NCBI RefSeq assembly: GCF_016123485.1
Contig: NZ_JADCKQ010000006.1
Coordinates: forward strand, 124,001 to 188,000
Direction: 5' to 3'
From: Halocynthiibacter styelae
GTDB taxonomy: Bacteria; Pseudomonadota; Alphaproteobacteria; Rhodobacterales; Rhodobacteraceae
DNA length: 64,000 bases
A model generated the notes under the pieces. That model was not told where the DNA came from, searched no databases, and worked only from the letters and a program-made list of their open reading frames with translations. Positions within the stretch are counted from its first letter, which is position 1. Each line of letters starts with the position of its first letter. The position numbers were made by a program, and so were the translations under genes. Shown piece by piece: positions 1-8,710 of the stretch.

Positions 1-1367
1 CGGAAATCGCCCTGTTCAATGACGCGCTTGCCGCGGAACTGGGGCTTGAAGCACTGAATTCTCCCGAGGGTGCGCAGATCCTGACTGGTGCAAAAACCCT
101 GCCCGCCTCAAAACCCCTCGCCATGGCTTATGCCGGACATCAGTTTGGGAATTTCTCCCCCCAGCTGGGCGATGGTCGGGCCTTGTTGCTGGGTGAAGTG
201 ATGAAAGATGGTCTGCGTTTTGATCTGCACCTGAAAGGGTCCGGCAAAACGCCATTTTCCCGCCGGGGTGATGGCAAGGCCGTGATTGGCCCGGTTTTGC
301 GGGAATACATCATGGGCGAAGCCATGCACGCCCTTGGCATCCCCACCACACGCGCCCTGGCCGCCTGCACCACCGGTGAAGACATCCTGCGTCAGAACGG
401 GCGGGAACCCGGTGCCGTGCTGGCCCGGATCGCATCCAGCCATATCCGCGTTGGCACCTTTCAGTTTTTCGCCGCCCGCCAGGAGGTAGATCGTCTGAAA
501 CAGCTCGCGGATTATACGATCGCGCGTCACGATCCGGATCTGGCCGGACAGGAAGATCGCTATCTTCAACTGCTTATCCGTGTGGCAGACCGGCAGGCAA
601 AACTTATGGCCCAATGGATGGCGGTGGGCTTTGTGCATGGCGTTATGAACACCGACAATATGACGATTTCCGGCGAAACCATTGATTACGGTCCTTGCGC
701 CTTCATGGACACCTACGATCCGCAGACGCTTTTCAGTTCCATCGACCACGCCGGGCGTTACGCCTATGGCCGCCAACCCCTGATGGCGCAATGGAACCTC
801 GCACGCTTTGCTGAAAGCCTGCTGGATCTGATCGCACCTGATGATGCGGACAAGGCCATTCAGCTGGCCGGGGATGTGGTGAATGATTTCATGGGGAAAC
901 ACCTGCGGTACTGGCAGGATCTGATACGCGCAAAGATCGGGCTGCACGGCCAGGGGGATGATGATCAGAAACTTCTGTCTGATCTGTTTCAGCTTCTGGA
1001 AGGCGCTGATGTTGATTACACGTCCTTCTTCCGCAATCTCCCAGATGCAGAACAGACGGCCGCCCTGTTCGCTGAACCTTCCGCTATCACGGCCTGGCAT
1101 GCACGCTGGCAAAACCGTATCGCGCAGGAAAGCCGGTCAACTGACGCAGTTTTCACCACAATGAATACGGTAAACCCGCTGTATATCCCGCGCAATCATA
1201 TGGTTGAAAGCGCCCTGCAAGAGGCAACAGACACAGGCGATCTGACCCAGGCCAGACGCCTGATCGACGTGCTGTCAAATCCGTTTACTGAACAGCACAA
1301 CGCCGAAACCTACACGCGACCAGCACCAGAGAACAGCGCCCCTTACCGCACCTTCTGCGGCACGTGA
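1..1367 (+). CDS. selO: SelO (YdiU) protein adenylyltransferase, 5'-truncated
   Basis: Pseudokinase-fold enzyme of the SelO/YdiU family, which transfers AMP from ATP to Ser, Thr or Tyr of target proteins and is linked to redox stress. The reading frame is already open at base 3, so the N-terminus lies outside the window; 454 residues remain. The family signature AYAGHQFGNF followed by QLGDGRALLLGE lies at about visible residues 42-66. The metal and nucleotide site is seen as HGVMNTDNM with DYGPCAFMD downstream, and the protein ends in the usual TFCGT tail. The stop TGA at 1365-1367 abuts the stop of the convergent glycosyltransferase with no spacer. Family assignment is firm; target proteins cannot be told from sequence. 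Confidence 0.95.
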   Translation, partial: EIALFNDALAAELGLEALNSPEGAQILTGAKTLPASKPLAMAYAGHQFGNFSPQLGDGRALLLGEVMKDGLRFDLHLKGSGKTPFSRRGDGKAVIGPVLREYIMGEAMHALGIPTTRALAACTTGEDILRQNGREPGAVLARIASSHIRVGTFQFFAARQEVDRLKQLADYTIARHDPDLAGQEDRYLQLLIRVADRQAKLMAQWMAVGFVHGVMNTDNMTISGETIDYGPCAFMDTYDPQTLFSSIDHAGRYAYGRQPLMAQWNLARFAESLLDLIAPDDADKAIQLAGDVVNDFMGKHLRYWQDLIRAKIGLHGQGDDDQKLLSDLFQLLEGADVDYTSFFRNLPDAEQTAALFAEPSAITAWHARWQNRIAQESRSTDAVFTTMNTVNPLYIPRNHMVESALQEATDTGDLTQARRLIDVLSNPFTEQHNAETYTRPAPENSAPYRTFCGT

Positions 1368-2417
1368 TTACTGCCAGCGCCCGCGCGTGAGCAGGCCCAA
1401 ATCTTCCAGCTGTTGCCAGCCTTCATATTTCACCGACTGCTGCGCATCCCACAACACGGGTTGCGCCATAATCTGATCGTAATAGTCGTCATAACGATCC
1501 GTGTATGTGAAATGTTGCCGCCGTTCTTTTTCTTCAGAGGATTTCTCAAGGATCGAATCCAGAAATTTCGTATGCAGAAGCACGCCAGAAGGCAGGTTCA
1601 ACCTTCGATCCAGACCAGCATTCAGACGTCGGGGCAACAGCGTGTGGGTTGAGTGAAAATCAACATACCGTCGTGACCATTTCACCAGAGGCGTTTTATT
1701 CAGATGAGGCGTGAAATCAGGATTCTCTGTGAAAAACACCCGTTCCCGTGGCCCGCCGCGCACAGAAATACTTTTGGTTTTTGGGCGCCACTCCCAGGAA
1801 TATTCATAACCGGAAAACCAGGGCAGCCGACTGATCACATCATCTGAGGGATCCGTACCCTGCTGGCCCAGCGCTTCCCGGGGGTACATATCCAGCAGGA
1901 TCGCAGAAAAGAAATCCACCCCCTGCTGATCAAGCCAATTGGTCAGACTATGCAAAGGTTTATCGTCATGTCCTGGATAAATCAGTAATTCGTCCGCATC
2001 CACCGTGACACACCAATGGCCATGGGCATAGCGCATTTTCAGATAGGCCAGCCAATCCATGCCAAATCGTGACGCCTTATAGCTGTGCGGCGTCGACCAG
2101 ACGGAAACATCAGGCTGAGACATCAGCATCTCTGTGCTTCCGTCATCACTGCCATTATCAACCACCAGGAATTGAGACACGCCCATCCTGCGATAGTGGT
2201 CAAGAAAGCCCGGCAATCGGTCACATTCATTACGGATCGTCGCCGTCGCCAGGATATCTCCGGGTTTTATCTGATCTGTCCGGTCAGTCAGGCAATCAAG
2301 TTCCCGACTTTTGCGCACCGCCCGCAACAGCAGCCGACGCCTGCGCATACGTAATTTATAAGCGTAAGCCCAATCCCGGACAGGTGAAAATTTCCCATAT
2401 GTATCTGAACGGCGCAA
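1368..2417 (-). CDS. family 2 type glycosyltransferase
   Basis: Putative GT-A fold glycosyltransferase of the Glyco_tranf_2_4 kind, often found with surface polysaccharide genes. Residues 63-65 (NEC) and the VDNGSDDGS block at 86-94 bind the nucleotide, and DADE at 140-143 supplies the DxD-like metal site. No signal peptide or membrane segment is seen, so it is cytosolic or peripheral. The longest frame starts with TTG at 2417 (349 aa) after a weak GGGA site; an in-frame ATG at 2351 (codon 23) would give 327 aa, also without a strong ribosome site, so the start is open. It lies upstream of no obvious partner, but galE and galU follow it on the same strand. Acceptor and donor sugars are unknown. 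Confidence 0.85.
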   Translation of the reverse strand: MRRSDTYGKFSPVRDWAYAYKLRMRRRRLLLRAVRKSRELDCLTDRTDQIKPGDILATATIRNECDRLPGFLDHYRRMGVSQFLVVDNGSDDGSTEMLMSQPDVSVWSTPHSYKASRFGMDWLAYLKMRYAHGHWCVTVDADELLIYPGHDDKPLHSLTNWLDQQGVDFFSAILLDMYPREALGQQGTDPSDDVISRLPWFSGYEYSWEWRPKTKSISVRGGPRERVFFTENPDFTPHLNKTPLVKWSRRYVDFHSTHTLLPRRLNAGLDRRLNLPSGVLLHTKFLDSILEKSSEEKERRQHFTYTDRYDDYYDQIMAQPVLWDAQQSVKYEGWQQLEDLGLLTRGRWQ

Positions 2418-2484
2418 ACTGAGTGTCCCATGTAACAGTGCACAAAGTTAACCCGGATCAGAGAGAGCTAAAACCCCCGAAACG

Positions 2485-3468
2485 TCAGCGGTTATAATGG
2501 CCGTTCTGGTGCCAGCGCCAGGCATCGCGGATCATTTCCTGCAGGTTAGAACGATCCGGGGTCCAGCCCAGTTCATCCATCGCACGTTGACTGCCGGAAA
2601 CAAGTTTCGTGCAGTCGCCCGGACGACGCTCACCTTCCGTATGCGGCACAGGTTTATTGGTCACGGCCTGGCTTTGATCGATGACTTCGCGCACAGAATA
2701 GCCTGTGCCTGTACCAAGGTTAAACGCACGGCCGCCTTTGCCGTCCTCAAGCCATTTCAGGCCAAGAACATGGGCTTCGACCAGATCCATCACATGCACA
2801 TAATCGCGAATACAGGTACCATCAGGCGTGTCGTAATCCGTGCCAAACACCGTCAGCGCATCACGTTTTCCGCTGATCGCATCCAACATCAGGGGCACCA
2901 GATGTGTTTCCGGCTGATGGAATTCCCCGACTTCCCCCTCGGGATCAGCGCCTGCGACATTGAAATATCGGAAGATCACGCTGTTCATACCGTGGCTCTG
3001 GCCGAAGTTTTCCAGGATATCTTCAATCGCCCGCTTAGAAGCGCCATAAGCGTTGATCGGATACTGCGCGCAATCCTCATTCAGAACCACGTTATCCTGT
3101 TCACCATAGGTGGCGCAGGTCGAAGAAAAGACAAAATTCTTACACCCGGCTTCTGCCGCGACGGCAATCAGGTTCAGGGAACCCATAACATTGTTCAGCC
3201 AGTATTTTTCTGGCTGCTGCATGCTTTCGCCGACCTGACTGAGGGCCGCGAAATGCATGACGCCAACGGGCTGATAGGTATCAAATGCAGACTTGATACT
3301 GTCGCGATCCAGAAGATCACCTTCAGCCAGTGGCCCGAATTTCACGGCATCACGCCATCCGGTAATGAAATTGTCGAAAGTTACCGGATTATACCCGGCA
3401 GATTTCAATACCTTACATGCATGTGATCCGATGTAACCCGCACCACCTGTAACCAGAACGTTTCGCAC
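2485..3468 (-). CDS. galE: UDP-glucose 4-epimerase
   Basis: Interconverts UDP-glucose and UDP-galactose in the cytosol with bound NAD. Extended short-chain dehydrogenase fold: GGAGYIG at residues 8-14 binds NAD, SST at 115-117 and the catalytic pair Y141 and K145 (YGASK) are present, and the length of 327 aa is normal for the family. The start is GTG at 3468 with AGGA seven bases upstream; no ATG is available at this position. It follows galU with a gap of only 12 bases, so the two are almost surely cotranscribed. Together they supply UDP-glucose and UDP-galactose for surface glycans. Confidence 0.95.
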   Translation of the reverse strand: MRNVLVTGGAGYIGSHACKVLKSAGYNPVTFDNFITGWRDAVKFGPLAEGDLLDRDSIKSAFDTYQPVGVMHFAALSQVGESMQQPEKYWLNNVMGSLNLIAVAAEAGCKNFVFSSTCATYGEQDNVVLNEDCAQYPINAYGASKRAIEDILENFGQSHGMNSVIFRYFNVAGADPEGEVGEFHQPETHLVPLMLDAISGKRDALTVFGTDYDTPDGTCIRDYVHVMDLVEAHVLGLKWLEDGKGGRAFNLGTGTGYSVREVIDQSQAVTNKPVPHTEGERRPGDCTKLVSGSQRAMDELGWTPDRSNLQEMIRDAWRWHQNGHYNR

Positions 3469-3480
3469 TGTGTTATCCTG

Positions 3481-4374
3481 TTATTGTGCGGCTTGCCGCG
3501 ACATTGTCATTTCATTCAGGAATTCAGAAAATTCATCCTGAAGGTCCGGACGAGACAGGCCAAACGCAACTGTTGCCTGAAGGAAACCCGCCTTAGAGCC
3601 ACAGTCAAAACGCTGACCACGGAAACGATAACCAAAGACATCGTGGCCGTTTTTCAGTTCCTGTGCGATCGCATCTGTCAGCTGAATCTCACCACCGACG
3701 CCACGCTTAATATTGCTCAGGTTCTGCAGAACCCGCGGTGCCAGAATATAACGACCAATCACCGCAAGGTTTGACGGTGCATCTTCCACAGCTGGTTTCT
3801 CTACCATCCCTTTAACAGAGACCATAGAACCCATGTCTTCCTTCAGATCGAGCACCCCATAAGAGGACGTCTTGTCTTTTGGAACCTCCATAGCCGCAAC
3901 CATAGAACCGCCGGTTTCTTCATAAGCTTCGACCATCTGCTGCAGGCAGGGTTTTTCCGCTGCAATAACGTCATCCGGCAGGATAACTGCAAAAGGTTCA
4001 TTCGCAATCAGACGGCGCGCGCACCACACAGCGTGGCCAAGCCCCAGGGCCTGATGCTGGCGGATATAAGCAATCGCGCCACTTTCCATGTTGGTAGACT
4101 TCAGCGCATCCAAAAGCTCATCTTTGCCTTTCTGGCGCAGAGAATTTTCAAGTTCCGGCGCATGATCGAAATAATCTTCCAGCGCACTCTTGCCACGGGA
4201 CGTCACAAAGATGAATTCTTTGATCCCTGCGGCACGCGCTTCATCAATAGCGTATTGGATCAATGGCCGGTCGACCAGCGTCATTATCTCTTTTGGGATT
4301 GCCTTCGTGGCAGGGAGAAATCGGGTACCAAGCCCTGCGACGGGAAATACAGCCTTCGTGACCTTACGCGGCAT
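3481..4374 (-). CDS. galU: UTP-glucose-1-phosphate uridylyltransferase
   Basis: Makes UDP-glucose from UTP and glucose 1-phosphate. The nucleotidyltransferase signature GLGTRFLPATK lies at residues 14-24 with IPKE following, and the conserved LPDD is near residue 140. At 297 aa it has the standard bacterial GalU length. The ATG at 4374 has AGGAG about nine bases upstream. It is the first gene of a galU-galE unit, driven by a candidate promoter at 4423-4451. The product feeds GalE and the glycosyltransferase downstream. Confidence 0.96.
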   Translation of the reverse strand: MPRKVTKAVFPVAGLGTRFLPATKAIPKEIMTLVDRPLIQYAIDEARAAGIKEFIFVTSRGKSALEDYFDHAPELENSLRQKGKDELLDALKSTNMESGAIAYIRQHQALGLGHAVWCARRLIANEPFAVILPDDVIAAEKPCLQQMVEAYEETGGSMVAAMEVPKDKTSSYGVLDLKEDMGSMVSVKGMVEKPAVEDAPSNLAVIGRYILAPRVLQNLSNIKRGVGGEIQLTDAIAQELKNGHDVFGYRFRGQRFDCGSKAGFLQATVAFGLSRPDLQDEFSEFLNEMTMSRQAAQ

Positions 4375-4423
4375 TTATCTTAACTCCTGAACAAAATAAG
4401 CAACAATAGCCCATTACCGACAT
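4364..4423 (-). other. 19-codon leader-type ORF overlapping the galU start
   Basis: On the minus strand an ATG at 4423 is preceded by AAGGAG at 4431-4436 (seven-base spacing) and runs 19 codons to a TAA at 4364-4366, passing over the galU ATG in another frame. If a transcript begins upstream of 4423, translation of this ORF would compete with galU initiation. However, the best promoter candidate places its -10 box on top of this ATG, which would put it outside the message. I regard it as possible but weak. Confidence 0.2.
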
Positions 4424-4451
4424 TAGTATTCTCCTTCCAGATCACAGACAA
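4423..4451 (-). promoter_or_regulatory. candidate sigma-70 promoter of galU-galE
   Basis: Read on the minus strand: TTGTCT (4446-4451), 17 bases, TACTAA (4423-4428), about 50 bases upstream of the galU ATG. Both boxes are good matches and the spacing is ideal. Confidence 0.5.
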
Positions 4452-4502
4452 CAGGTCCGCAAGAAAATTATGCTCTCTGTTACTAGTCCAGGAAGATGAA
4501 TC

Positions 4503-4541
4503 AACTCCTTCACGCATCACATTATGATGAGCAAAGGAGTT
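4503..4541. repeat. inverted repeat between kdsB and galU
   Basis: AACTCCTT (4503-4510) is perfectly complementary to AAGGAGTT (4534-4541), and inside them CATCA (4515-4519) pairs with TGATG (4525-4529) around a five-base loop, leaving a symmetric 4x4 internal loop. On the minus strand it lies 22 bases past the kdsB stop but has no T-run, so it is not a classical terminator. On the plus strand the right arm contains a full Shine-Dalgarno (AAAGGAG, 4533-4539) eight bases before an ATG at 4548 that opens only 19 codons. Confidence 0.55.
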
Positions 4542-4562
4542 ATATTTATGGCATGTTTAGGG

Positions 4563-5369
4563 CTACGCTACCTTTTCATCGGCCAAAACGGCTTCAATCA
4601 CCGGTAAGTCCTCGGGATTATTCAATTCCCAGAAGTGTTTGCCCCGTCCGTCTACCTCTACGCAGGTAATGCGCTCTTCGTTTTCGACAAAGCGCAATTG
4701 CTCCAGGCCTTCGGTTTTTTCCAGAACAGCTTCGGGCCAGGATAGATATTTTTGCAACACCTCCGGGCGAAATGCATAGACACCCACGTGATGAAACACC
4801 GGCGCTTTTGCCGTAGGACCCGCATCACCGCCATATGGCAGCACTTCTTTTGAAAAATAAATCGCATGACCATGCCGGTTCATCAGGGCCGTGGTCCCGC
4901 CAACGCGGCCTTCTGAACGGTCACGGCGAAACCCGGCCAGGGCCTCTTCCGAAGTGCGCAGAACCGGCGTCGCCATCATGTCATCCGGGTTTGCACGCAG
5001 GGCAGCAATCAGATCCTCAACGAACCAGGAAGGGGTCAGTGGGGCATCCCCCTGGAAGTTCACAACGATTTCATACTGATCCGCCTCAGCGCCCAGCGCA
5101 TCCAGAGCTGCGGCCGTGCGTTCTGTTCCGTTCCGGCTGCTTTCCGGCGTCATCACGACTTCGGCACCAAAGGCTTCGGCGGCGGCCCGGATCCGGTCAT
5201 CATCGGTAGCGACAACAACACGTGCCACGCCGGAAACGGATTTCGCCGCCTCCCAGCTGCGTTGGATCAAGGTCTTTTTCTCGCCAGTTGCCCCCTGAAT
5301 TTCAACAAGGGGCTTGCCGGGATAACGTGTTGACGCATAGCGCGCCGGGACGACGATCAGTACAGACAT
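4563..5369 (-). CDS. kdsB: 3-deoxy-manno-octulosonate cytidylyltransferase
   Basis: Activates Kdo (or a related ulosonic acid) as CMP-Kdo, the donor for lipopolysaccharide inner core and Kdo-linked capsule. The N-terminal PARYASTRYPGKPL at residues 8-21 is the CTP-binding signature of the KdsB family and the length of 268 aa is slightly above the usual 245-255. The ATG at 5369 directly follows the TGA of cysQ (TGAATG), so the two are translationally coupled. Neighbouring galU, galE and an ABC-2 permease fit a role in surface polysaccharide. Whether the substrate is lipid A core or capsule Kdo is not decided by the sequence. Confidence 0.92.
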   Translation of the reverse strand: MSVLIVVPARYASTRYPGKPLVEIQGATGEKKTLIQRSWEAAKSVSGVARVVVATDDDRIRAAAEAFGAEVVMTPESSRNGTERTAAALDALGAEADQYEIVVNFQGDAPLTPSWFVEDLIAALRANPDDMMATPVLRTSEEALAGFRRDRSEGRVGGTTALMNRHGHAIYFSKEVLPYGGDAGPTAKAPVFHHVGVYAFRPEVLQKYLSWPEAVLEKTEGLEQLRFVENEERITCVEVDGRGKHFWELNNPEDLPVIEAVLADEKVA

Positions 5370-6167
5370 TCAGGCTTTCTCCAGCTTCACGCCCGGTGCG
5401 GTCGCAATAAAGAATGGGTTTGCGTAGCCTTCTTTCCCGTATTGCAGATCCGTGTGATCATCAAAACGAACCACTTTCCCGCCTGCCCCGGTTACAACCG
5501 CATGACCAGCCGCCGTATCCCATTCCATCGTGCGACCAACACGCGGATACAGATCCGCTTCGCCCGTGGCGACCAGACAGAACTTCAGTGAAGATCCCGC
5601 ACTTTTGCTATCAGAAACGCTGTATTTATTGATGTAGTCTTCCGTCGCCTGATCCCGGTGAGACTTCGAAGCCACAATCAGCAGGGCAGCGTTATCAGGT
5701 TCGGAAACGGAAATCGGCTTTGTTTCACCAGCTGCGTCCAGGCCAAAAGGCCCTGTCTCTTCGACGCTTTGTCCATCTGCTGCTGTGTAGAACAGGCGTT
5801 CTTTTGCCGGCGCATAAACAACACCACGTGTTGGCACCCCATTTTCGACCAGCGCGATGTTCACTGTGAAATCGCCACGGCGATGAATGAATTCCTTTGT
5901 GCCGTCCAGCGGATCAACAATCAGGAACGTATCCCCGGTCAGGCCATGGCTGTCTGCCTGTTCTTCTGTGACCAGCATAACATCAGGAAAAGCCGCACGC
6001 AGACCATCCGAAATAATGGCATCCGCTGCTTCATCCGCCACGGTCACCGGGCTTTCGTCAGACTTCAGCTTAACGTCAAAATCCGGGCCGTTGTAGATCT
6101 CCATGATCTTTGCGCCACCCTCAAGGGCCAGCCGGCGAATGACCGGAATAAGTTGTTCGTAGTTCAT
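5370..6167 (-). CDS. cysQ: 3'(2'),5'-bisphosphate nucleotidase
   Basis: Inositol monophosphatase superfamily enzyme that removes the 3' phosphate from PAP, a by-product of sulfate assimilation. Metal-binding residues are visible: EE at 68-69, DPLDGTKEF at 85-93 and WDTAAGHA near residue 215-222. Length 265 aa is normal. The ATG at 6167 has only a loose purine-rich site. It is the promoter-proximal gene of cysQ-kdsB and diverges from the permease gene. The pairing of cysQ with kdsB recalls loci where a sulfated surface glycan is made, but that is inference. Confidence 0.92.
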   Translation of the reverse strand: MNYEQLIPVIRRLALEGGAKIMEIYNGPDFDVKLKSDESPVTVADEAADAIISDGLRAAFPDVMLVTEEQADSHGLTGDTFLIVDPLDGTKEFIHRRGDFTVNIALVENGVPTRGVVYAPAKERLFYTAADGQSVEETGPFGLDAAGETKPISVSEPDNAALLIVASKSHRDQATEDYINKYSVSDSKSAGSSLKFCLVATGEADLYPRVGRTMEWDTAAGHAVVTGAGGKVVRFDDHTDLQYGKEGYANPFFIATAPGVKLEKA

Positions 6168-6314
6168 ATCTCAGGTCACTCCAGGACATATCTGACAACG
6201 TAACGCTGCCGTTAATTGTAAATTACCTCTGCACGCTTTATGATGCCAGGACGTGAGAACAGCAAGAAGTCCGTTCTCACCTTTTGTTTTGTCCGGCCGG
6301 AGCACGATTTCAGC

Positions 6315-7142
6315 ATGTTTGAAGCACGAAAGAAAAAAGCCGGTATATTTTACACCGCTTTTCAGATACTTGGCCTCATTTATGTGAGCACCGTCCGGAT
6401 CGCCAGGGCACAGCATGGGAACGCCCTTTTTGCAATTCTGATCAGCATGTCCCAGGCCCTTATTTTCATTGGGGTTTTTTACCTCATGTTCACATTTCTG
6501 GGCGTCGGAATGGCAAAAATCCCCGGCGCAGATTTTATGTTGTATCTGATGACAGGTATTTTTCTGTTTCTTGTACATAATAAAGCCGTCATGTCAGTTA
6601 TGGGGGCAGAAGGGCCGCAATCCCCGATGATGCAGCACGCCCCGATGAACACGGCAATTACGATCTCTGCCTCTGCATTGTCCTGCCTGTACCTTCAGTC
6701 CCTGACAATTGTGGTGATGCTATTCGTGTATCATGTCGGGTTTGCGCCCGTGCATTTTGAAGAACCCCTGCGCGTTGCAGCAATGTTGGTTGTCGCCTGG
6801 TTTTCCGGATGCGCTGTCGGGCTTTTGTTCCTGGGCCTCAAACCCTGGATGCCGGGCCTCGCGGGGATGCTGTCACAAATTTACACCCGTGCGAATATGT
6901 TCACCTCTGGGAAAATGTTTGTCGCAAACTCACTGCCTGGCTGGATGATTGCTATGTTTGACTGGAACCCTCTGTTTCACGTCATCGATCAGTCCCGGGG
7001 GTTCGCATTTATCAACTATACCCCGCGCCACACCTCTGTAAGCTATCCTCTTTATGTCTCTCTGGCACTTATCGTCATTGGCATGCTGGGCGAATTTTAC
7101 ACCAGAAAATATGCATCACTCAGCTGGAACGCGAGGCGCTGA
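6315..7142 (+). CDS. ABC-2 type polysaccharide export permease (KpsM-like)
   Basis: Integral inner-membrane protein of the ABC-2 permease family, the class that moves capsule or O-antigen chains across the membrane with an ATPase partner. From the ATG at 6315 it has 275 residues with about six hydrophobic segments and the family-typical tail ending in NPLFHVIDQSRGFAF, where the NPL region before the last membrane spans is characteristic. The frame is open further upstream to an ATG at 6240, but the segment before 6315 is not hydrophobic or family-like; neither start has a strong ribosome site. No ATPase or periplasmic export partner is in the window. It diverges from cysQ-kdsB, which supports a Kdo-linked or similar capsule role. 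Confidence 0.85.
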   Translation: MFEARKKKAGIFYTAFQILGLIYVSTVRIARAQHGNALFAILISMSQALIFIGVFYLMFTFLGVGMAKIPGADFMLYLMTGIFLFLVHNKAVMSVMGAEGPQSPMMQHAPMNTAITISASALSCLYLQSLTIVVMLFVYHVGFAPVHFEEPLRVAAMLVVAWFSGCAVGLLFLGLKPWMPGLAGMLSQIYTRANMFTSGKMFVANSLPGWMIAMFDWNPLFHVIDQSRGFAFINYTPRHTSVSYPLYVSLALIVIGMLGEFYTRKYASLSWNARR

Positions 7143-7158
7143 CACAGAAGGATTACGC

Positions 7159-7812
7159 ATGCGCATTCTGTTATTATTCTTCTTTTCACTTCTGACACTA
7201 TACACACCCGCCGTTGCGGGTGATTTTCCACGACTTTACCAGGTCACGGGGGTTGCTGCGGATGACGTCCTGAATATCCGTGAAACACCCGATGCCAGCA
7301 GTGCAATCATGGGGCGTATTGTCCCGAATTCCATGCATATCGAAGTCACAGCCGCATCTGCTGATATGCGTTGGGGGCAGGTAAATTTCCATGAGTTTTC
7401 CGGCTGGGTTGCCATGCGGTATATGCAGGATATGGGGAACCCGCCCTGGTGGGAATTGCGCCGGCCCCTGTTCTGTTCCGGCACCGAACCTTTCTGGCAT
7501 GCGATCATTGATGCAGATACATCCGGCGGCATGGAGTTTTCCGGCCTGGACATGGATACACAAAATTTTCAATATGACTGGCTGCGAACACACAGTGGAT
7601 ACGCCGCCCCGGACAACCCCAGAGTAGTCGTCGCAAACTTTACCAATGCGACACGCCGTGGCGTTGCAATGTTAAGCGGGGCTTCCTGCAACGACGGAAT
7701 GAGCGACCAGAGCTTTGGCATTTCCGCGCAAATCACCCTGTCCGTGGATGACCCCGGCAATATGTACGCCAGCGAAACATATTACGGATGTTGCAGCCTG
7801 AACCTGCCTTAA
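7159..7812 (+). CDS. secreted SH3-domain protein with COG3650-like C-terminus
   Basis: Exported protein of 217 aa. A clear signal peptide (RILLLFFFSLLTLYTPAVAG) is followed by a bacterial SH3-like module at about 25-90 with the usual DVLNIRETPDASS start and GWV ending. The rest (about 100-217) contains RPLFCSGTEPFWH, a motif I know from periplasmic COG3650/YbaY-type proteins of unknown role, and ends with a YYGCC cysteine pair. The start at 7159 is chosen because AGAAGGA sits eight bases upstream and the signal peptide begins there; the frame is open 35 codons further. It follows the permease by 16 bases. SH3 modules of this kind often bind peptidoglycan peptides, so a cell-wall role is likely but unproven. 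Confidence 0.85.
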   Translation: MRILLLFFFSLLTLYTPAVAGDFPRLYQVTGVAADDVLNIRETPDASSAIMGRIVPNSMHIEVTAASADMRWGQVNFHEFSGWVAMRYMQDMGNPPWWELRRPLFCSGTEPFWHAIIDADTSGGMEFSGLDMDTQNFQYDWLRTHSGYAAPDNPRVVVANFTNATRRGVAMLSGASCNDGMSDQSFGISAQITLSVDDPGNMYASETYYGCCSLNLP

Positions 7813-8447
7813 CGCGCGACACGCAAGGTGATATTGATCCGTCCGCCTTTGGGTAACAAGCCAGAGGAACGGAAGCGGATCTTATCCACCCCATGCCAGG
7901 CAAGGCGAACGTCACCCCCGAACACCACCACATCACCCGAATTCAGCCAGATGCTTTCGGTCTTACCGCCGCGCGCAGTTCCGCCAACCCAAAACAATGC
8001 ATCATCCCCCAGCGACACCGATACAACCGGGCAGGTCAGATCCGCCTCATCATTGTCCTGATGCATCCCCATACGTGCGTCTTCGCCATAAAAATTGACC
8101 AGACAACTGTCGGGCCTGCGCCTGCAACCTGAAACAACATCCCAGAGATCCAACAGGCTCTGCGGAATATCAGGCCATGCGGTGCCACTCGGATGTTCTT
8201 CGATGTATCGATACCCGTTAACATCTGAAAACCAACCAACATCCCCGGCCGATGTCATGCGCACAGACATCTTCCGGCCGCTGGCCAACTGTGGGGTGAA
8301 AACAGGCGCGACGCGGGCAACCTCACGCAGCTGTCCAAGCAGTATCTGTTGTGCATCAGTGCCCAGAAACGTTTTGTACACCTGAAATCCCCGCAGGATC
8401 AGGGGCGCGCTTTCCTGAAACATCATATTCCCGGGGTTTTCTGTCAT
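7809..8447 (-). CDS. alkB: AlkB-type DNA/RNA dealkylation dioxygenase
   Basis: Fe(II)/2-oxoglutarate dioxygenase that repairs 1-methyladenine and 3-methylcytosine. The iron ligands are H129, D131 and H185, and the oxoglutarate-binding RxNxTxR-type signature is seen as RINITLR at 203-209. Length 212 aa matches E. coli AlkB (216). Its TAA overlaps the TAA of the convergent SH3 gene by four bases. The ATG at 8447 lacks a strong ribosome site; ATGs at codons 8 and 9 are alternatives. No ada gene is nearby. Confidence 0.95.
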   Translation of the reverse strand: MTENPGNMMFQESAPLILRGFQVYKTFLGTDAQQILLGQLREVARVAPVFTPQLASGRKMSVRMTSAGDVGWFSDVNGYRYIEEHPSGTAWPDIPQSLLDLWDVVSGCRRRPDSCLVNFYGEDARMGMHQDNDEADLTCPVVSVSLGDDALFWVGGTARGGKTESIWLNSGDVVVFGGDVRLAWHGVDKIRFRSSGLLPKGGRINITLRVAR

Positions 8448-8534
8448 TTACATCCTGTTAACTCTGATATTACCAGTTTCCTGGCAAAAAACACCGCATT
8501 GTTCCCGTTTTCGCGAGAATCCGCGATCTGAACG

Positions 8535-8566
8535 CTTGCAGCACAAACACGTGAACCTTATATACC
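8535..8566 (+). promoter_or_regulatory. candidate RpoH (heat-shock) promoter of dnaK
   Basis: CTTG at 8535-8538, 18 bases, then CTTATATACC at 8557-8566. This agrees with the alphaproteobacterial RpoH pattern (CTTG, 17-18 bases, CYTATNT). It predicts a 5' untranslated leader of roughly 140 bases before the dnaK ATG. Confidence 0.65.
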
Positions 8567-8710
8567 CTGCGAAGCCGGATCAGGGCGTTCCGTTTCCTGT
8601 GCAAATTAACAGCAACGAACACCCTGGTCTGAACAATTGGGATCGGCACCTGGATGCCTATTCACGGATCCAGGCACCACTATATCGCCTATGAGAAGGA
8701 ATTGAACAGT

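Noticed and set aside
108-1112. 334-codon antisense frame over selO
   Set aside because: selO has full family motifs; the antisense frame shows none.
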